This document shows positions 8,094 to 16,765 of a stretch of 64,000 nucleotides of DNA, in pieces (position 1 is the first letter of the stretch; each line of letters begins with the position of its first letter). Source of the DNA: Paludibacter sp. (GTDB lineage Bacteria > Bacteroidota > Bacteroidia > Bacteroidales > Paludibacteraceae); the NCBI GenBank assembly GCA_010365115.1, contig JAAFGX010000006.1:1-64000 (forward strand), read 5' to 3'. Position numbers and translations under genes: made by a program. Below the pieces are notes generated by a model. It was not told the DNA's origin and did no database searches. It was given only the letters and a program-made list of their open reading frames with translations.

Positions 8094-8192
8094 TAATGTA
8101 AGCGAAGATTTTCGCCACCATGCCGATTTTATGGTGGCTTTGAACAACAACGTAGGAGTTGCAGAAGTGGTGGAACGGTTTATCATGAATTA
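8094..8192 (+). pseudogene. possible gene remnant
   Basis: A plus-strand frame ending in TAA at 8190-8192 reads EDFRHHADFMVALNNN then VGVAEVVERFIMN, which looks like the C-terminus of a real protein, but it is closed upstream by a stop within about 35 codons and has no start. It may be the tail of a decayed gene. The family is not recognised. Confidence 0.25.
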
Positions 8193-8230
8193 ATTCATAA
8201 TTTAATAAGTCAGCATAGTAATTCATTAAC

Positions 8231-8274
8231 AAAAAAGCTTATTCCAACTAAGGAACAAGCTTTTCTTTTTTAAA
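8231..8274 (-). terminator. trpS terminator
   Basis: AAAAGCTTATTCC and GGAACAAGCTTTT form a long stem around AACTAA; on the minus strand the stem is followed by TTTTTT. It lies downstream of trpS. Confidence 0.8.
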
Positions 8275-8346
8275 TTGAGATTGCAAATCTTAAATACTAT
8301 ATACTTCTTTTTACTACCGAATACCAACTACTTTCTACCGACTTTT

Positions 8347-9342
8347 TCAAAATCGTTTAAATCCAATAATTTCACGCACTTCACGTATCGTTTTAGCAGC
8401 GCTTTCCTGGGCTTTTTCTTTTCCGATGCGTGCAACCTTCGAAACATATGCTTCATCGGCCGAGATAGCCTTAATTTTCTCTCTCATGGGTTCTGTAAAA
8501 GAGATCATATCCACAGCCAATTGTTTTTTCATATCTCCGTACCGAATTTGGCAGGTATTATACATTTCGTCGAAGAAATTGAATGTTTCAGGAGTTGAAA
8601 CCACTTTCATTAATTGGAATATATTCTGAATTGCTTCCGGTTTTGGTTGGTTAGGTTCTGTTGGTCCACTATCGGTCACTGCTTTCATCACTTTTTTGCG
8701 AATAGCCTCCGGTTCGTCAACAAAATAAATGGCATTACCTTCCCCTTCCGATTTTCCCATTTTTCCTGTCCCATTCAATCCTGGAATTTTTACCAGTTCG
8801 TTTCCAAAATTGAAAGCTTGCGGTTCTGGGAAGTATTCTACATTATACATACGATTAAAACGATTTCCAAACGTACGGGTCATTTCTAAATGCTGTTCCT
8901 GATCTTTTCCTACCGGAACTTTGGTAGCACGATGAATCAGAATATCGGCAGCCATCAAAGTAGGATAAGTAAGTAGACCAGCATTCACATTTTCGGGTTG
9001 TTGACGAATTTTATCTTTAAACGAAGTGCAACGCTCTAATTCTCCCATATAAGCGTTCATATTAAGGTAAAGATAAAGTTCAGCAGTTTCAGGAACATCA
9101 CTCTGAACATATAAAGTTGCTTTTTCGGGATCAAGTCCGGCTGCCAGGTATTCTACCAAAATCTGACGAACATTTCCATGCAAATCTCCCGGAGTAGGAT
9201 GCGTGGTCAATGAATGGTAATCGGCAATAAAAAAGTAGCAATTATGCTCGTTTTGCATGCTGATAAAATTGCGCAATGCGCCAAAATAATTACCTAAGTG
9301 AAGGTTTCCGGTTGGCCGTATGCCGCTTACTACTGTTTCCAT
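8347..9342 (-). CDS. trpS: tryptophan--tRNA ligase
   Basis: The 331-aa product has the class I synthetase HIGH variant in PTGNLHLGNYFGALRN and the KMSKS variant KMGKSEG, with the usual family length. It charges tRNA-Trp in the cytosol. Other landmarks are DYHSLTTHPTP, the LTYPTLMAADIL helix and VGKDQEQHLEMTR. It is flanked upstream by two C-rich palindromic repeats (9358-9456) and downstream by a strong terminator, so it is probably transcribed alone or with the Lrp gene. Confidence 0.97.
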   Translation of the reverse strand: METVVSGIRPTGNLHLGNYFGALRNFISMQNEHNCYFFIADYHSLTTHPTPGDLHGNVRQILVEYLAAGLDPEKATLYVQSDVPETAELYLYLNMNAYMGELERCTSFKDKIRQQPENVNAGLLTYPTLMAADILIHRATKVPVGKDQEQHLEMTRTFGNRFNRMYNVEYFPEPQAFNFGNELVKIPGLNGTGKMGKSEGEGNAIYFVDEPEAIRKKVMKAVTDSGPTEPNQPKPEAIQNIFQLMKVVSTPETFNFFDEMYNTCQIRYGDMKKQLAVDMISFTEPMREKIKAISADEAYVSKVARIGKEKAQESAAKTIREVREIIGFKRF

Positions 9343-9357
9343 ATATGAATTAAACTT

Positions 9358-9456
9358 GCCCCCTAGCCCCCTAAAGGGGGAAAGCAGACAGTTGAGTTTC
9401 TCTGTTATGAATAATTATATTTAGTAAAAATTACCCCTTTAAGGGGCTAGGGGGCA
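9358..9456. repeat. inverted pair of C-rich/G-rich palindromic repeats
   Basis: Copies at about 9358-9381 (GCCCCCTAGCCCCCTAAAGG) and 9433-9456 (CCCCTTTAAGGGGCTAGGGG) face each other between the Lrp and trpS genes. They belong to the same family as copies at 177, 13533, 13594, 15515, 42351, 42472, 44358, 44448, 44873, 44951, 49160, 52355 and 52432. Confidence 0.8.
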
Positions 9457-9459
9457 ACA

Positions 9460-9915
9460 TCATTCTATCGGCACCGATCTTCTAATCCGTTGATCCAACG
9501 AAGTAAGTGTTTCGGTGGTTGCCACACCCGGAATTTCCTGAATGCGCGAGTTGAGCAATTCCATTAAATGCTCATCATTTTTGGCATACAATTTAATCAG
9601 AATGGTATAATTTCCAAGCGTATATTGCGATTCAACAATTTCAGGAATTTTTTCCAATTCAAGCACCACTTGCTTATACATGGAGCCTCGTTCAAGCGTA
9701 ATGCCAATATAAACACACATTTGAAATCCCAACATTTTTGGATTCACATTGTAACCTGAACCTGTGATTACATTTATATCAATTAAGCGCTGAACGCGTT
9801 GATGAATTGCTGCACGGGAAACTCCACATTCTTCGGCAACATCTTTAAAAGGCATGCGGGCATTCTGAGTTATGATGCGTAAAATCTTACGATCTAGTTG
9901 ATCTATTTTTTCCAT
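9460..9915 (-). CDS. Lrp/AsnC-family transcriptional regulator
   Basis: The 151-aa protein has the N-terminal winged helix (KIDQLDRKILRIITQNARM, then ECGVSRAAIHQRVQRL as recognition helix) and a C-terminal RAM/AsnC ligand domain with GNYTILIKLYAKNDEHLMELL. The family binds amino acids and controls amino acid metabolism. Its target cannot be read here; it lies beside trpS in the same orientation, separated by the repeat pair. Confidence 0.92.
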   Translation of the reverse strand: MEKIDQLDRKILRIITQNARMPFKDVAEECGVSRAAIHQRVQRLIDINVITGSGYNVNPKMLGFQMCVYIGITLERGSMYKQVVLELEKIPEIVESQYTLGNYTILIKLYAKNDEHLMELLNSRIQEIPGVATTETLTSLDQRIRRSVPIE

Positions 9916-10062
9916 GATTCAAAGGGTAACAAATATTTTGATACTAAAAAATGATTTAAAACGTATACTCAATAAACTGACAAATAAGCTTTTTCTATTA
10001 CAAGAATAATTATAAGTAATTGAAAATGACTTTCACATAGTTAGCCTTGTAACTCTTAACTA

Positions 10063-10272
10063 ATCCCGATAGCTATCGGGATGTAATACCAACTGTACAT
10101 TTAAAACAGTCCAATCTGTTTTAAATGTCTACTGTTGTTAATGCCGATTGCAAATTCCGCTTGCGGAAGGCTTATGGAACATCCCGTTTACGGGGCAAAC
10201 AAATTGGACAATAAGACGAACTTGCCTGCGGCAGGCAGGGTCGAAAATGGACTATATTGTTTGTGCAATCGG
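10063..10272. repeat. palindrome plus composite palindromic repeat, copy B
   Basis: A palindrome ATCCCGATAGCTATCGGGAT at 10063-10082 precedes a block (10143-10272) bounded by GCCGATTGCA and TGCAATCGGT that holds hairpins TTCCGCTTGCGGAAGG (10155), a CCCGT/ACGGG hairpin (about 10183) and CTTGCCTGCGGCAGGCAGG (10221). Read in reverse it matches the order of hairpins in copy A (7723-7910). Confidence 0.6.
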
Positions 10273-10403
10273 TATAACTACTTATATTGTCATTAAGGCA
10301 GCAAAATTATATAAAATAAATGATAAAGTAAAAATTACATCTATAAAAAATTGAAATTAATAGATAAATGATATACTTATGATATTTTACCCTTTCATTT
10401 TGA

Positions 10404-10442
10404 CAAAAAAAGCCGAAGTGATACTCACTCCGGCTTTTTTTT
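10404..10442 (-). terminator. terminator of the FKBP gene cluster
   Basis: AGCCGAAGTGA pairs with TCACTCCGGCT (single mismatch) and is flanked by AAAAAAA and TTTTTTTTT. It closes the minus-strand FKBP cluster. Confidence 0.85.
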
Positions 10443-10457
10443 TAATTTGTAACAAAA

Positions 10458-11396
10458 CTATTGTTGTTGTTGTTGTTGCATTTGTTGTTGCATTTGTTGC
10501 ATTTGCTCTGCGCTCATTTGAGGAGCTGGAGCATCTTTTTCAATAGAAAGTAGTTCTACATCAAAAATAAGCATTGAAAAGGGTTTGATAGCACCACGAT
10601 CAGCATTACCATAAGCCAGGTCCTGAGGAACATACACTTTATATTTTGATCCTACCGGCATTAATTTCAATACTTCGGTCCATCCTTTGATTACACCATT
10701 TACAGGGAAAACAGCTGGTTCCTTTCGATCAACAGAGCTATCAAATACAGTTCCATCGATCAACGTTCCATGATAATGAACTTTCACGTTGCTTGTTTCT
10801 GTTGGAATCGGACCGTTTCCTTTTTTAATGATTTCATATTGTAGTCCGCTTGGAGTAGTAATTACTCCCGGTTTCTTTGCATTTTCGGCAAGGAACATTT
10901 CTCCGGCTGTTTTATTAGGACCAAAAGAAGCTTCCATCTTTTTTGCCTGAAGATTCTGCATGGTGGTTTGTAAGTAAGTTTGAGCTTCTGTAGCTGTCAT
11001 CTGTACTTTTGAACCTCTTAATCCGTTTACCAATCCTTGTTTAATAAGATCAATATCAACTTTCAAGGTTGAGTCACCCATTAACCCTGATTTTTTTTGA
11101 TCTTTCAAAGAACTTCCAATTTTTATTCCTAAATCAACAAGTTCAGCATTGTCTTTATCTACTGTGCCCTTCATGCCTTCTTTTATACCTTCTAATAAAG
11201 ATTTGATAGCTTTGTCAGTTGAGTCACCTTTCAGATAATAGCTTTTAATTCCATCGCCATTGGCTAAACCAAAAGCATAATTCAAACTATCAATTTGTGT
11301 TTTTAAAGTCGGCAATTTTGCTTTGTTACTTTCGCACGAAGAAAACGCAAATGCGGCCACTAATGCCACCGCGATGAATATATTCAGTTTTTTCAT
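10458..11396 (-). CDS. FKBP-type peptidyl-prolyl isomerase lipoprotein
   Basis: The 312-aa precursor has a lipobox (FAFSSC), an N-terminal FKBP-associated helical dimerisation domain (about 30-160), and a C-terminal FKBP domain with VKVHYHGTLIDGTVFDSS and the VYVPQDLAYGNADRG stretch. It should catalyse proline cis-trans isomerisation on proteins in the periplasm. The end is a Gln-rich tail (MQQMQQQMQQQQQQ), absent from its neighbours and encoded by a slippage-prone trinucleotide run. It is the last of four related tandem genes. Confidence 0.92.
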   Translation of the reverse strand: MKKLNIFIAVALVAAFAFSSCESNKAKLPTLKTQIDSLNYAFGLANGDGIKSYYLKGDSTDKAIKSLLEGIKEGMKGTVDKDNAELVDLGIKIGSSLKDQKKSGLMGDSTLKVDIDLIKQGLVNGLRGSKVQMTATEAQTYLQTTMQNLQAKKMEASFGPNKTAGEMFLAENAKKPGVITTPSGLQYEIIKKGNGPIPTETSNVKVHYHGTLIDGTVFDSSVDRKEPAVFPVNGVIKGWTEVLKLMPVGSKYKVYVPQDLAYGNADRGAIKPFSMLIFDVELLSIEKDAPAPQMSAEQMQQMQQQMQQQQQQ

Positions 11397-11426
11397 TTTT
11401 CTGTATATTATTAATTTGTTGAATTG

Positions 11427-11945
11427 TTATTTTACTTCAGGTTGTTGTGCTTCTGGTGCTGCTTCAAGTGAAGGAGGAGCTTGTTGTCCCATTTTTTCTG
11501 CCTGAATTTTAGCCATTGCTTTTTGAATGTACTCTTGTGCTTCCTGAGCAGTCATACCTTCTTTAAATCCATTCAACGCATTTACTAATCCTTGTTTCAC
11601 CAGTTTGTCATCAAAAACAAGTGTAGAATCTCCCATCAAACCTTTTGCTTTTTGTTGTTTAAAAGAGCTTCCGATTTCAAGACCCAGTTTGTACATTTCA
11701 TCTTTATCAGCACCCGATTTGTAAGCTTTATCAAGAGCATTCATCAAGGCAATAATTGGTTTCTCTGATGAATCTTTTTGCATGTAATAGTTTTTAATAC
11801 CATCACCGTTGGCCAAGCCCAATGCATAATTCAAACTGTCAGTTTGTGTTTTTAAATCTGCTGTTTTCGCTTCGTATTTATTACACGAAGTAAGCATTAA
11901 TATGGCAACCAAGGCTACCAATGATAAAATCGATTGTTTTTTCAT
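11427..11945 (-). CDS. FKBP N-terminal-domain lipoprotein lacking the catalytic domain
   Basis: The 172-aa lipoprotein (lipobox LMLTSC) is closely similar to residues 1-160 of the downstream FKBP lipoprotein: both share LKTQTDSLNYALGLANGDGIK-like and KGLMGDSTL segments. It ends after the helical domain in a Pro/Glu/Gln-rich tail (PPSLEAAPEAQQPEVK), so the isomerase domain is gone. It lies 30 nt upstream of the full-length paralogue. It may act as a heterodimer partner or chaperone subunit. No frameshift remnant of an FKBP domain is seen in the gap, so this is an intact short protein. Confidence 0.85.
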   Translation of the reverse strand: MKKQSILSLVALVAILMLTSCNKYEAKTADLKTQTDSLNYALGLANGDGIKNYYMQKDSSEKPIIALMNALDKAYKSGADKDEMYKLGLEIGSSFKQQKAKGLMGDSTLVFDDKLVKQGLVNALNGFKEGMTAQEAQEYIQKAMAKIQAEKMGQQAPPSLEAAPEAQQPEVK

Positions 11946-11981
11946 TTTGATTTATAATTTTTAAATATTACTTTATTTTAC

Positions 11982-12809
11982 TTACTTTTTCTTTGTGCTT
12001 TTTGATGATGCAGCAACTTTTCCGGTTTTTTTAACTGAGGGAACAGGTTTAACTTCTAGAACCGGCGCCGTTTCTATAAGTGGCTTAATGTCAAGTAGTT
12101 CTATTTCAAAAATCAATGTAGCAAAAGGAGGTATCACACCACCTGCCCCTTTTTCACCGTATCCTATTTCAGAAGGAACAAAGAATTTATATTTTGAACC
12201 TACCGACATCAACTGAACACCTTCTGTCCATCCCGGAATAACCTGATTCAATGGGAATACAATGGGTTCGCCACGATCCACTGAACTGTCGAATTTTGTT
12301 CCATCCAACAAAAATCCCTGATAATGTACTTTTACACTGTCGGTGGCTATTGGTTTTGGTCCTTCGGCTGGAACTAACACCTGATATTGCAATCCGCTTT
12401 CAGTAGTTGTTACGCCATCTTTGTTTTTATTTTCAGATAAAAATTTTGCACCTGCTGATTTTTTTTCATCTGCTTCTTTTGTTTGAGCTGCAGAAATATA
12501 ATTACGGAAATACTCAGTTGCAAATTCAGCTGTCATTAATGCAGAATCACCTTTCATTGCAGTAGTAAAACCTTTTATCAATAAATCGACATTTGATTTT
12601 CCGCCCGGAATGGCTTTAATGTTTTTAGCAAAGTCTGCTCCAACATTCATTCCCAGTGCATAACTCATTGAGTCAACCTCATTGTTAAACACTTTAACAC
12701 AACAAGCCGATACCGGCGCATCTTTCGATTTTTTTGTCTTTTTATCTTTAGCATCTGCTGACGCAAATACCAAAGCAATAGCTGCTAGAATTAATACTGT
12801 TTTTTTCAT
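11982..12809 (-). CDS. exported FKBP-type peptidyl-prolyl isomerase
   Basis: The 275-aa precursor has a cleavable signal (MKKTVLILAAIALVFASADA) with no lipobox, a helical FKBP N-domain with SMSYALGMNVGADFAKN, an FKBP domain (VKVHYQGFLLDGTKFDSS, FFVPSEIGYGEKGAGG) and a Lys-rich C-terminal tail. It is predicted periplasmic. Two Cys (SACCVK) just after the signal could be oxidised or metal-bound. It lies 36 nt upstream of the truncated paralogue. Confidence 0.92.
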   Translation of the reverse strand: MKKTVLILAAIALVFASADAKDKKTKKSKDAPVSACCVKVFNNEVDSMSYALGMNVGADFAKNIKAIPGGKSNVDLLIKGFTTAMKGDSALMTAEFATEYFRNYISAAQTKEADEKKSAGAKFLSENKNKDGVTTTESGLQYQVLVPAEGPKPIATDSVKVHYQGFLLDGTKFDSSVDRGEPIVFPLNQVIPGWTEGVQLMSVGSKYKFFVPSEIGYGEKGAGGVIPPFATLIFEIELLDIKPLIETAPVLEVKPVPSVKKTGKVAASSKSTKKK

Positions 12810-12847
12810 TTTTTTAATTGATTAATATTTTAAGATTTCTTACTCGG

Positions 12848-12936
12848 GATGGTGGAATTCCGATTCCGCCATTTTCGATTAACATAATAATTTCATTTAC
12901 TAATGATGTAGCAGAATCGGAAATCCGCCATCTCTA
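12848..12936. repeat. inverted repeat between two FKBP genes
   Basis: GATGGTGGAATTCCGATTC (from 12848) pairs with a segment near 12918-12936 whose reverse complement is GATGGCGGATTTCCGATTC, giving a long imperfect stem. It may attenuate transcription between the cytoplasmic and exported FKBP genes; it may equally be a mobile palindrome. Confidence 0.5.
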
Positions 12937-12940
12937 TCGA

Positions 12941-13525
12941 CTAAACTATTTCAAGTAATTCTACTTCAAAAATGAGTGCAGAATGTGGGGCGATAGCTTG
13001 TCCGGCTCCTTGAGCACCATAAGCCAGTTCCGATGGAATAAACAATTTCCATTTAGAACCGATTGGCATCAACTGCAAAGCTTCCACCCAACCGCTTATA
13101 ACTTGTGTAACGCCGAACGAAGCAGGTTCACCACGATTAACAGAACTATCGAAAACGGTTCCATCAATCAATGATCCATGATAATGCACTTTTACTGTAT
13201 CTGATGCTTTTGGAGTTTCTCCTTCGCCTTTTGTCATTATTTCGTATTGCAATCCGCTGGCAAGTGTCAACACTTCTGCACGTTTTGCATTTTCTGTCAA
13301 AAATGCTTTTCCTTCTCCTTCTGCTTTCTCACTAACTTTTGCTTGGAGTGTCTGAAAAAAATCATTGATTACCGACTGAGCTTCTTCATAACTCATTTCA
13401 GGCTTGTTTTGTTCCATTACATCCTGAATTCCTTTGGCAAGTTTTACATAATCTAATGTTGCAACGCCGCTTCCCATCAAATTGTTACCTAAACTTAAAC
13501 CCAATGCATAACTTACTTTTTCCAT
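12941..13525 (-). CDS. cytoplasmic FKBP-type peptidyl-prolyl isomerase
   Basis: The 194-aa protein starts MEKVSYALGLSLGNNLMGSG with no signal peptide, and contains the helical N-domain followed by an FKBP domain (VKVHYHGSLIDGTVFDSS, LFIPSELAYGAQGAG). It is the first gene of the FKBP cluster and the only one predicted cytoplasmic. Two palindromic repeats (13533-13616) sit between its start and the -7 box at 13630-13637, in what would be the transcript leader. Confidence 0.93.
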   Translation of the reverse strand: MEKVSYALGLSLGNNLMGSGVATLDYVKLAKGIQDVMEQNKPEMSYEEAQSVINDFFQTLQAKVSEKAEGEGKAFLTENAKRAEVLTLASGLQYEIMTKGEGETPKASDTVKVHYHGSLIDGTVFDSSVNRGEPASFGVTQVISGWVEALQLMPIGSKWKLFIPSELAYGAQGAGQAIAPHSALIFEVELLEIV

Positions 13526-13532
13526 AATAAAA

Positions 13533-13616
13533 TAACCCCTAACCCCTAAAAGGGAACTTAATTAGTATTAATTGTATTTTTTACGTTTTGAAATTCCCCT
13601 TTAGGGGTTAGGGGTT
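13533..13616. repeat. inverted pair of C-rich/G-rich palindromic repeats in the FKBP leader
   Basis: CCCCTAACCCCTAAAAGGG at about 13536 and CCCCTTTAGGGGTTAGGGG at about 13596 face each other across 40 bp, so the leader RNA could fold into a long stem around the start region of the FKBP gene. Confidence 0.75.
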
Positions 13617-13629
13617 TCAAAAAACGCTG

Positions 13630-13637
13630 CAAAGATA
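13630..13637 (-). promoter_or_regulatory. -7 box for the FKBP cluster
   Basis: Minus-strand TATCTTTG matches TAnnTTTG; it is 104 nt upstream of the first FKBP start, with the palindromic repeat pair in between. Confidence 0.5.
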
Positions 13638-13675
13638 GCTGATTTGTTGGACAATAGGGTGTTAATAATTCAAAA

Positions 13676-15460
13676 TTATCTAGATGAAACTACAATTGGG
13701 AGTTTTTGTTGCCTCCTATTGCTATTTTCAGGATTAAACATTTCAAAATAAAGAACATAAATACCTACATTTACATTCTTTCCGCTATCCGTTTTTCCAT
13801 CCCAAACTAAAAAACCTTCGCTCGAAAGCAATATGTTGGTGGCTAAGTGATATATTTTTACTCCCGATGCATTTAATATCAATGCATTAGCTATATATCC
13901 GTTCGAATCCGTTTTATATTTTATAAAACACACATCATCAATTCCATCATTATCCGGCGAAAAGGCTTCGGGTTCTATCCACACTAATTTTTCAACATTT
14001 GCCTCAGAATCAATTTCTCGATACTGCGAATTTTGATATCCAGGCGTTCCGTAGTATACATCCGAAGCAGCCGAATGCCACGATTCAGCACTTTGAGTAG
14101 GGAGTTCAGGGTTTATTCGTTCCAATGCCACTCCTTTTGGGTTTTTCACCAATGCATGATGCCATTTTACATTGTAAGTTAATTCATCATAAATGGTATC
14201 TTTAGCAGAATTTGTCAAAACCAACGTGCTTGCTTCATTGTTGAGTGTTGACCAACTAGTAGAAAGAATATTACTTTCTGCAGGGCAATGGTGATATTTT
14301 CTGATAGAATCAGCATCCGAACTAAGCGCCAAATAACCGTTGGGGATTAACAATGTTTGTGGTGGAATTTTGTTTCCGGTGTTCAACGATCCATCTGTTT
14401 TTCGGGTAGTAAAAATAAGTCCAGATACATCCAATAATTTATCCGACCGATTAAAAATCTCAATATATTCCAATGAATTAGTAGGATTTTCAAACATTAC
14501 TTCGTTAAATACCAAATCATCCAGACCGATGGGTTCTGGAATTCCAATGGTCCTTTGGGTTTCTAGCAAAGTATTACCTGCCAAATCTTTCAATCCTGAA
14601 ATTTCCAACTTATAAATTTTACCGGTTTCAAAATTTGAACCGAAAGTTAATGTAATGGATTTTTTGTCAGAAGAGATAATTTGCGAAGTAGGACTTCCTG
14701 TTTCGTGATTGACAGCATACGCACCCTCCGAAAAATCCATCATTTCCGAAAAACCGAGCACAAGTTTATTGGGAAGTTCCAAATTCAGATTTGTCCATTC
14801 TGGAGCTTCCTTATCTATTGCTTTACTTCCGGTTACCACTATATTATCGAAATAATAAGCTGAACCTGTAGTAGAGGTGTTAGAAAACAACAATCCGAAA
14901 TATAAACTTTGTTTTACTGCATTATTCTGAACCGTACCTTCCGTAACAAATTCGCTTTCTGTTGCCATTTTGCTATATAAACAGAAGTTACCAAGCAAAT
15001 CACGCGTAACCTTTATTCTCAATTCTACCGTGCTGCCATCGGTTCTTTTATCGGTTCCGTCAATAATTTTAGTCTTTTTTGTTCCTTCCTGCACGAACAA
15101 AGAAACTTCATCGTTAGTTCCACCTATCTGAACGTAATACCCATTACAGCCAGTTGCAATATCGTTTTTATCCGAGGCAATATAAATAGAAGCGTAATTG
15201 GAGGAGGAAGTAGAATAAGTGATTTTTACCCAACACTCCCAAACCGCATCTTCGAAAGATTCGGAAGCTGTAAACAAGAAAGAAGTAGAAGTTGCTATAG
15301 CCTTCGACTGCAGTTGAAGGGCATTATTCACAGTAAAATTGGAGGTTGTGCCTGTCCAAAAAGGGTTATTTATAAAGTTTCCATCCAAAAAACTTTCATT
15401 CACCTGCCCGAAACAAAAAAAAGGCAGTATTATCATAAAAAATAGACCTAAATTCTTCAT
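13676..15460 (-). CDS. lamin-tail-domain secreted surface protein
   Basis: The 594-aa precursor has a signal peptide (MKNLGLFFMIILPFFCFG), an N-terminal jelly-roll-like region with FLDGNFINNPFWTG, an Ig-like segment near 215-305, a lamin-tail domain (about 310-440: DLVFNEVMFENPTNSLEYIE onward), and a C-terminal FlgD/gliding-type module with AFSPDNDGIDD and VGIYVLYFE. This architecture is common in Bacteroidota cell-surface proteins of unknown function. No catalytic residues were noticed. It is followed directly by the FKBP region on the same strand. Confidence 0.82.
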   Translation of the reverse strand: MKNLGLFFMIILPFFCFGQVNESFLDGNFINNPFWTGTTSNFTVNNALQLQSKAIATSTSFLFTASESFEDAVWECWVKITYSTSSSNYASIYIASDKNDIATGCNGYYVQIGGTNDEVSLFVQEGTKKTKIIDGTDKRTDGSTVELRIKVTRDLLGNFCLYSKMATESEFVTEGTVQNNAVKQSLYFGLLFSNTSTTGSAYYFDNIVVTGSKAIDKEAPEWTNLNLELPNKLVLGFSEMMDFSEGAYAVNHETGSPTSQIISSDKKSITLTFGSNFETGKIYKLEISGLKDLAGNTLLETQRTIGIPEPIGLDDLVFNEVMFENPTNSLEYIEIFNRSDKLLDVSGLIFTTRKTDGSLNTGNKIPPQTLLIPNGYLALSSDADSIRKYHHCPAESNILSTSWSTLNNEASTLVLTNSAKDTIYDELTYNVKWHHALVKNPKGVALERINPELPTQSAESWHSAASDVYYGTPGYQNSQYREIDSEANVEKLVWIEPEAFSPDNDGIDDVCFIKYKTDSNGYIANALILNASGVKIYHLATNILLSSEGFLVWDGKTDSGKNVNVGIYVLYFEMFNPENSNRRQQKLPIVVSSR

Positions 15461-15511
15461 AGTGTGCGACTGTTCTATTAAAATGAATTACTTTTGCAAA
15501 AATTTAAAAGA

Positions 15512-15662
15512 AAAGACCCCTAACCCCAAAAGAGGAATTTAGCAGGTTTAGTCTTTTGAAGTACAAATATATAAATAATTTTACAAATAGTTTAACAACG
15601 TAATTATTTTGTAAAAATACATTTCAAATCACTCTTATCTCTCTTTTAGGGGATGGGAGTCT
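15512..15662. repeat. palindromic repeat copies upstream of asd
   Basis: One copy at about 15515-15538 (ACCCCTAACCCCAAAAGAGG) and a degenerate one at 15645-15660 (CTCTTTTAGGGGATGGGAG) flank the divergent promoter region of the lamin-tail gene and asd. Confidence 0.6.
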
Positions 15663-15677
15663 TAATTTATTATCACA

Positions 15678-16688
15678 ATGAGAGTAGCAATTGTAGGTAC
15701 CAGTGGTGCCGTAGGCCAGGAATTTTTGCGTGTGTTGGCCGAACGCAATTTCCCATTGACAGAACTGAGTCTTTTCGGTTCGTCGCGCAGTGCGGGTAGT
15801 GTTTATGATTTCAAAGGTGAAAAGCTCACCGTGAAAGAACTGAAACATGGCGACGATTTTAAAGGAATCGATATTGTATTTACATCTGCAGGTGCAAGCA
15901 TCTCGAAAGAATATGCCGAAGATATCACTAAATTCGGAGCAGTTATGATCGACAACTCTTCTGCATTCCGCATGGACACTGATATTCCATTAGTAGTACC
16001 GGAAGTTAACCCAACTGATGCAAAAGATCGTCCACGGGGTATTATTGCCAACCCGAACTGTACCACCATTCAAATGGTAGTTGCTTTGAAAGCTATCGAA
16101 AACCTTTCGCATATCAAACGTGTTCACGTATCTACTTATCAGGCAGCTTCGGGAGCAGGTGCAGCGGCTATGGACGAACTTGAACTACAATACAAACAAG
16201 TGCTTGCTGGCGAAGAGGCCACAGTAAGTAAATTTGCATACCAATTAGCATATAACCTCATTCCGCAGATTGATGTATTTACCGACAACGGTTACACCAA
16301 AGAAGAAATGAAAATGTACCACGAAACGCGCAAAATAATGCACTCCGATGTGGAAGTAAGTGCAATGTGTGTACGTGTGCCAGCCTTGCGTGCTCACTCA
16401 GAAAGTGTATGGGTGGAAACGGAAGCTCCTGTAAGCGTGGAAGCTGCTCGTGCTGCTTTCGAAAGTGCTCCTGGTATAGTAATGATTGACAATCCTGCCG
16501 AAAAGAAATACCCGATGCCATTGTTCCTTTCAGGAAAAGATCCTGTTCACGTAGGACGACTCCGCAAAGACATTTCTAATCCAAACGGTCTGACATTCTG
16601 GTGTGTTAGCGATCAGATTAAAAAGGGTGCTGCATTGAATGCTGTTCAGATAGCTGAATATCTAATTGCTGAAGGTGATATAAAATAA
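15678..16688 (+). CDS. asd: aspartate-semialdehyde dehydrogenase
   Basis: The 336-aa enzyme has the nucleotide-binding start [16 protein letters not shown], the catalytic Cys128 in ANPNCTT, and His240 in [15 protein letters not shown]. It reduces aspartyl-4-phosphate to aspartate semialdehyde with NADPH, feeding lysine/diaminopimelate, threonine and methionine synthesis. Length is normal. It is monocistronic, ended by the terminator at 16724-16765. Confidence 0.97.
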   Translation: MRVAIVGTSGAVGQEFLRVLAERNFPLTELSLFGSSRSAGSVYDFKGEKLTVKELKHGDDFKGIDIVFTSAGASISKEYAEDITKFGAVMIDNSSAFRMDTDIPLVVPEVNPTDAKDRPRGIIANPNCTTIQMVVALKAIENLSHIKRVHVSTYQAASGAGAAAMDELELQYKQVLAGEEATVSKFAYQLAYNLIPQIDVFTDNGYTKEEMKMYHETRKIMHSDVEVSAMCVRVPALRAHSESVWVETEAPVSVEAARAAFESAPGIVMIDNPAEKKYPMPLFLSGKDPVHVGRLRKDISNPNGLTFWCVSDQIKKGAALNAVQIAEYLIAEGDIK

Positions 16689-16723
16689 ATCAAAAACGTA
16701 CGGATAAATTTTGAACGTTTTCT

Positions 16724-16765
16724 AAAAAAAGGTCTGCACTTGATTAAAGTGTAGACCTTTTAAAT
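16724..16765 (+). terminator. asd terminator
   Basis: GGTCTGCACTT pairs with AAAGTGTAGACC around GATT (one G-T pair), preceded by A7 and followed by TTTT. Confidence 0.8.
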
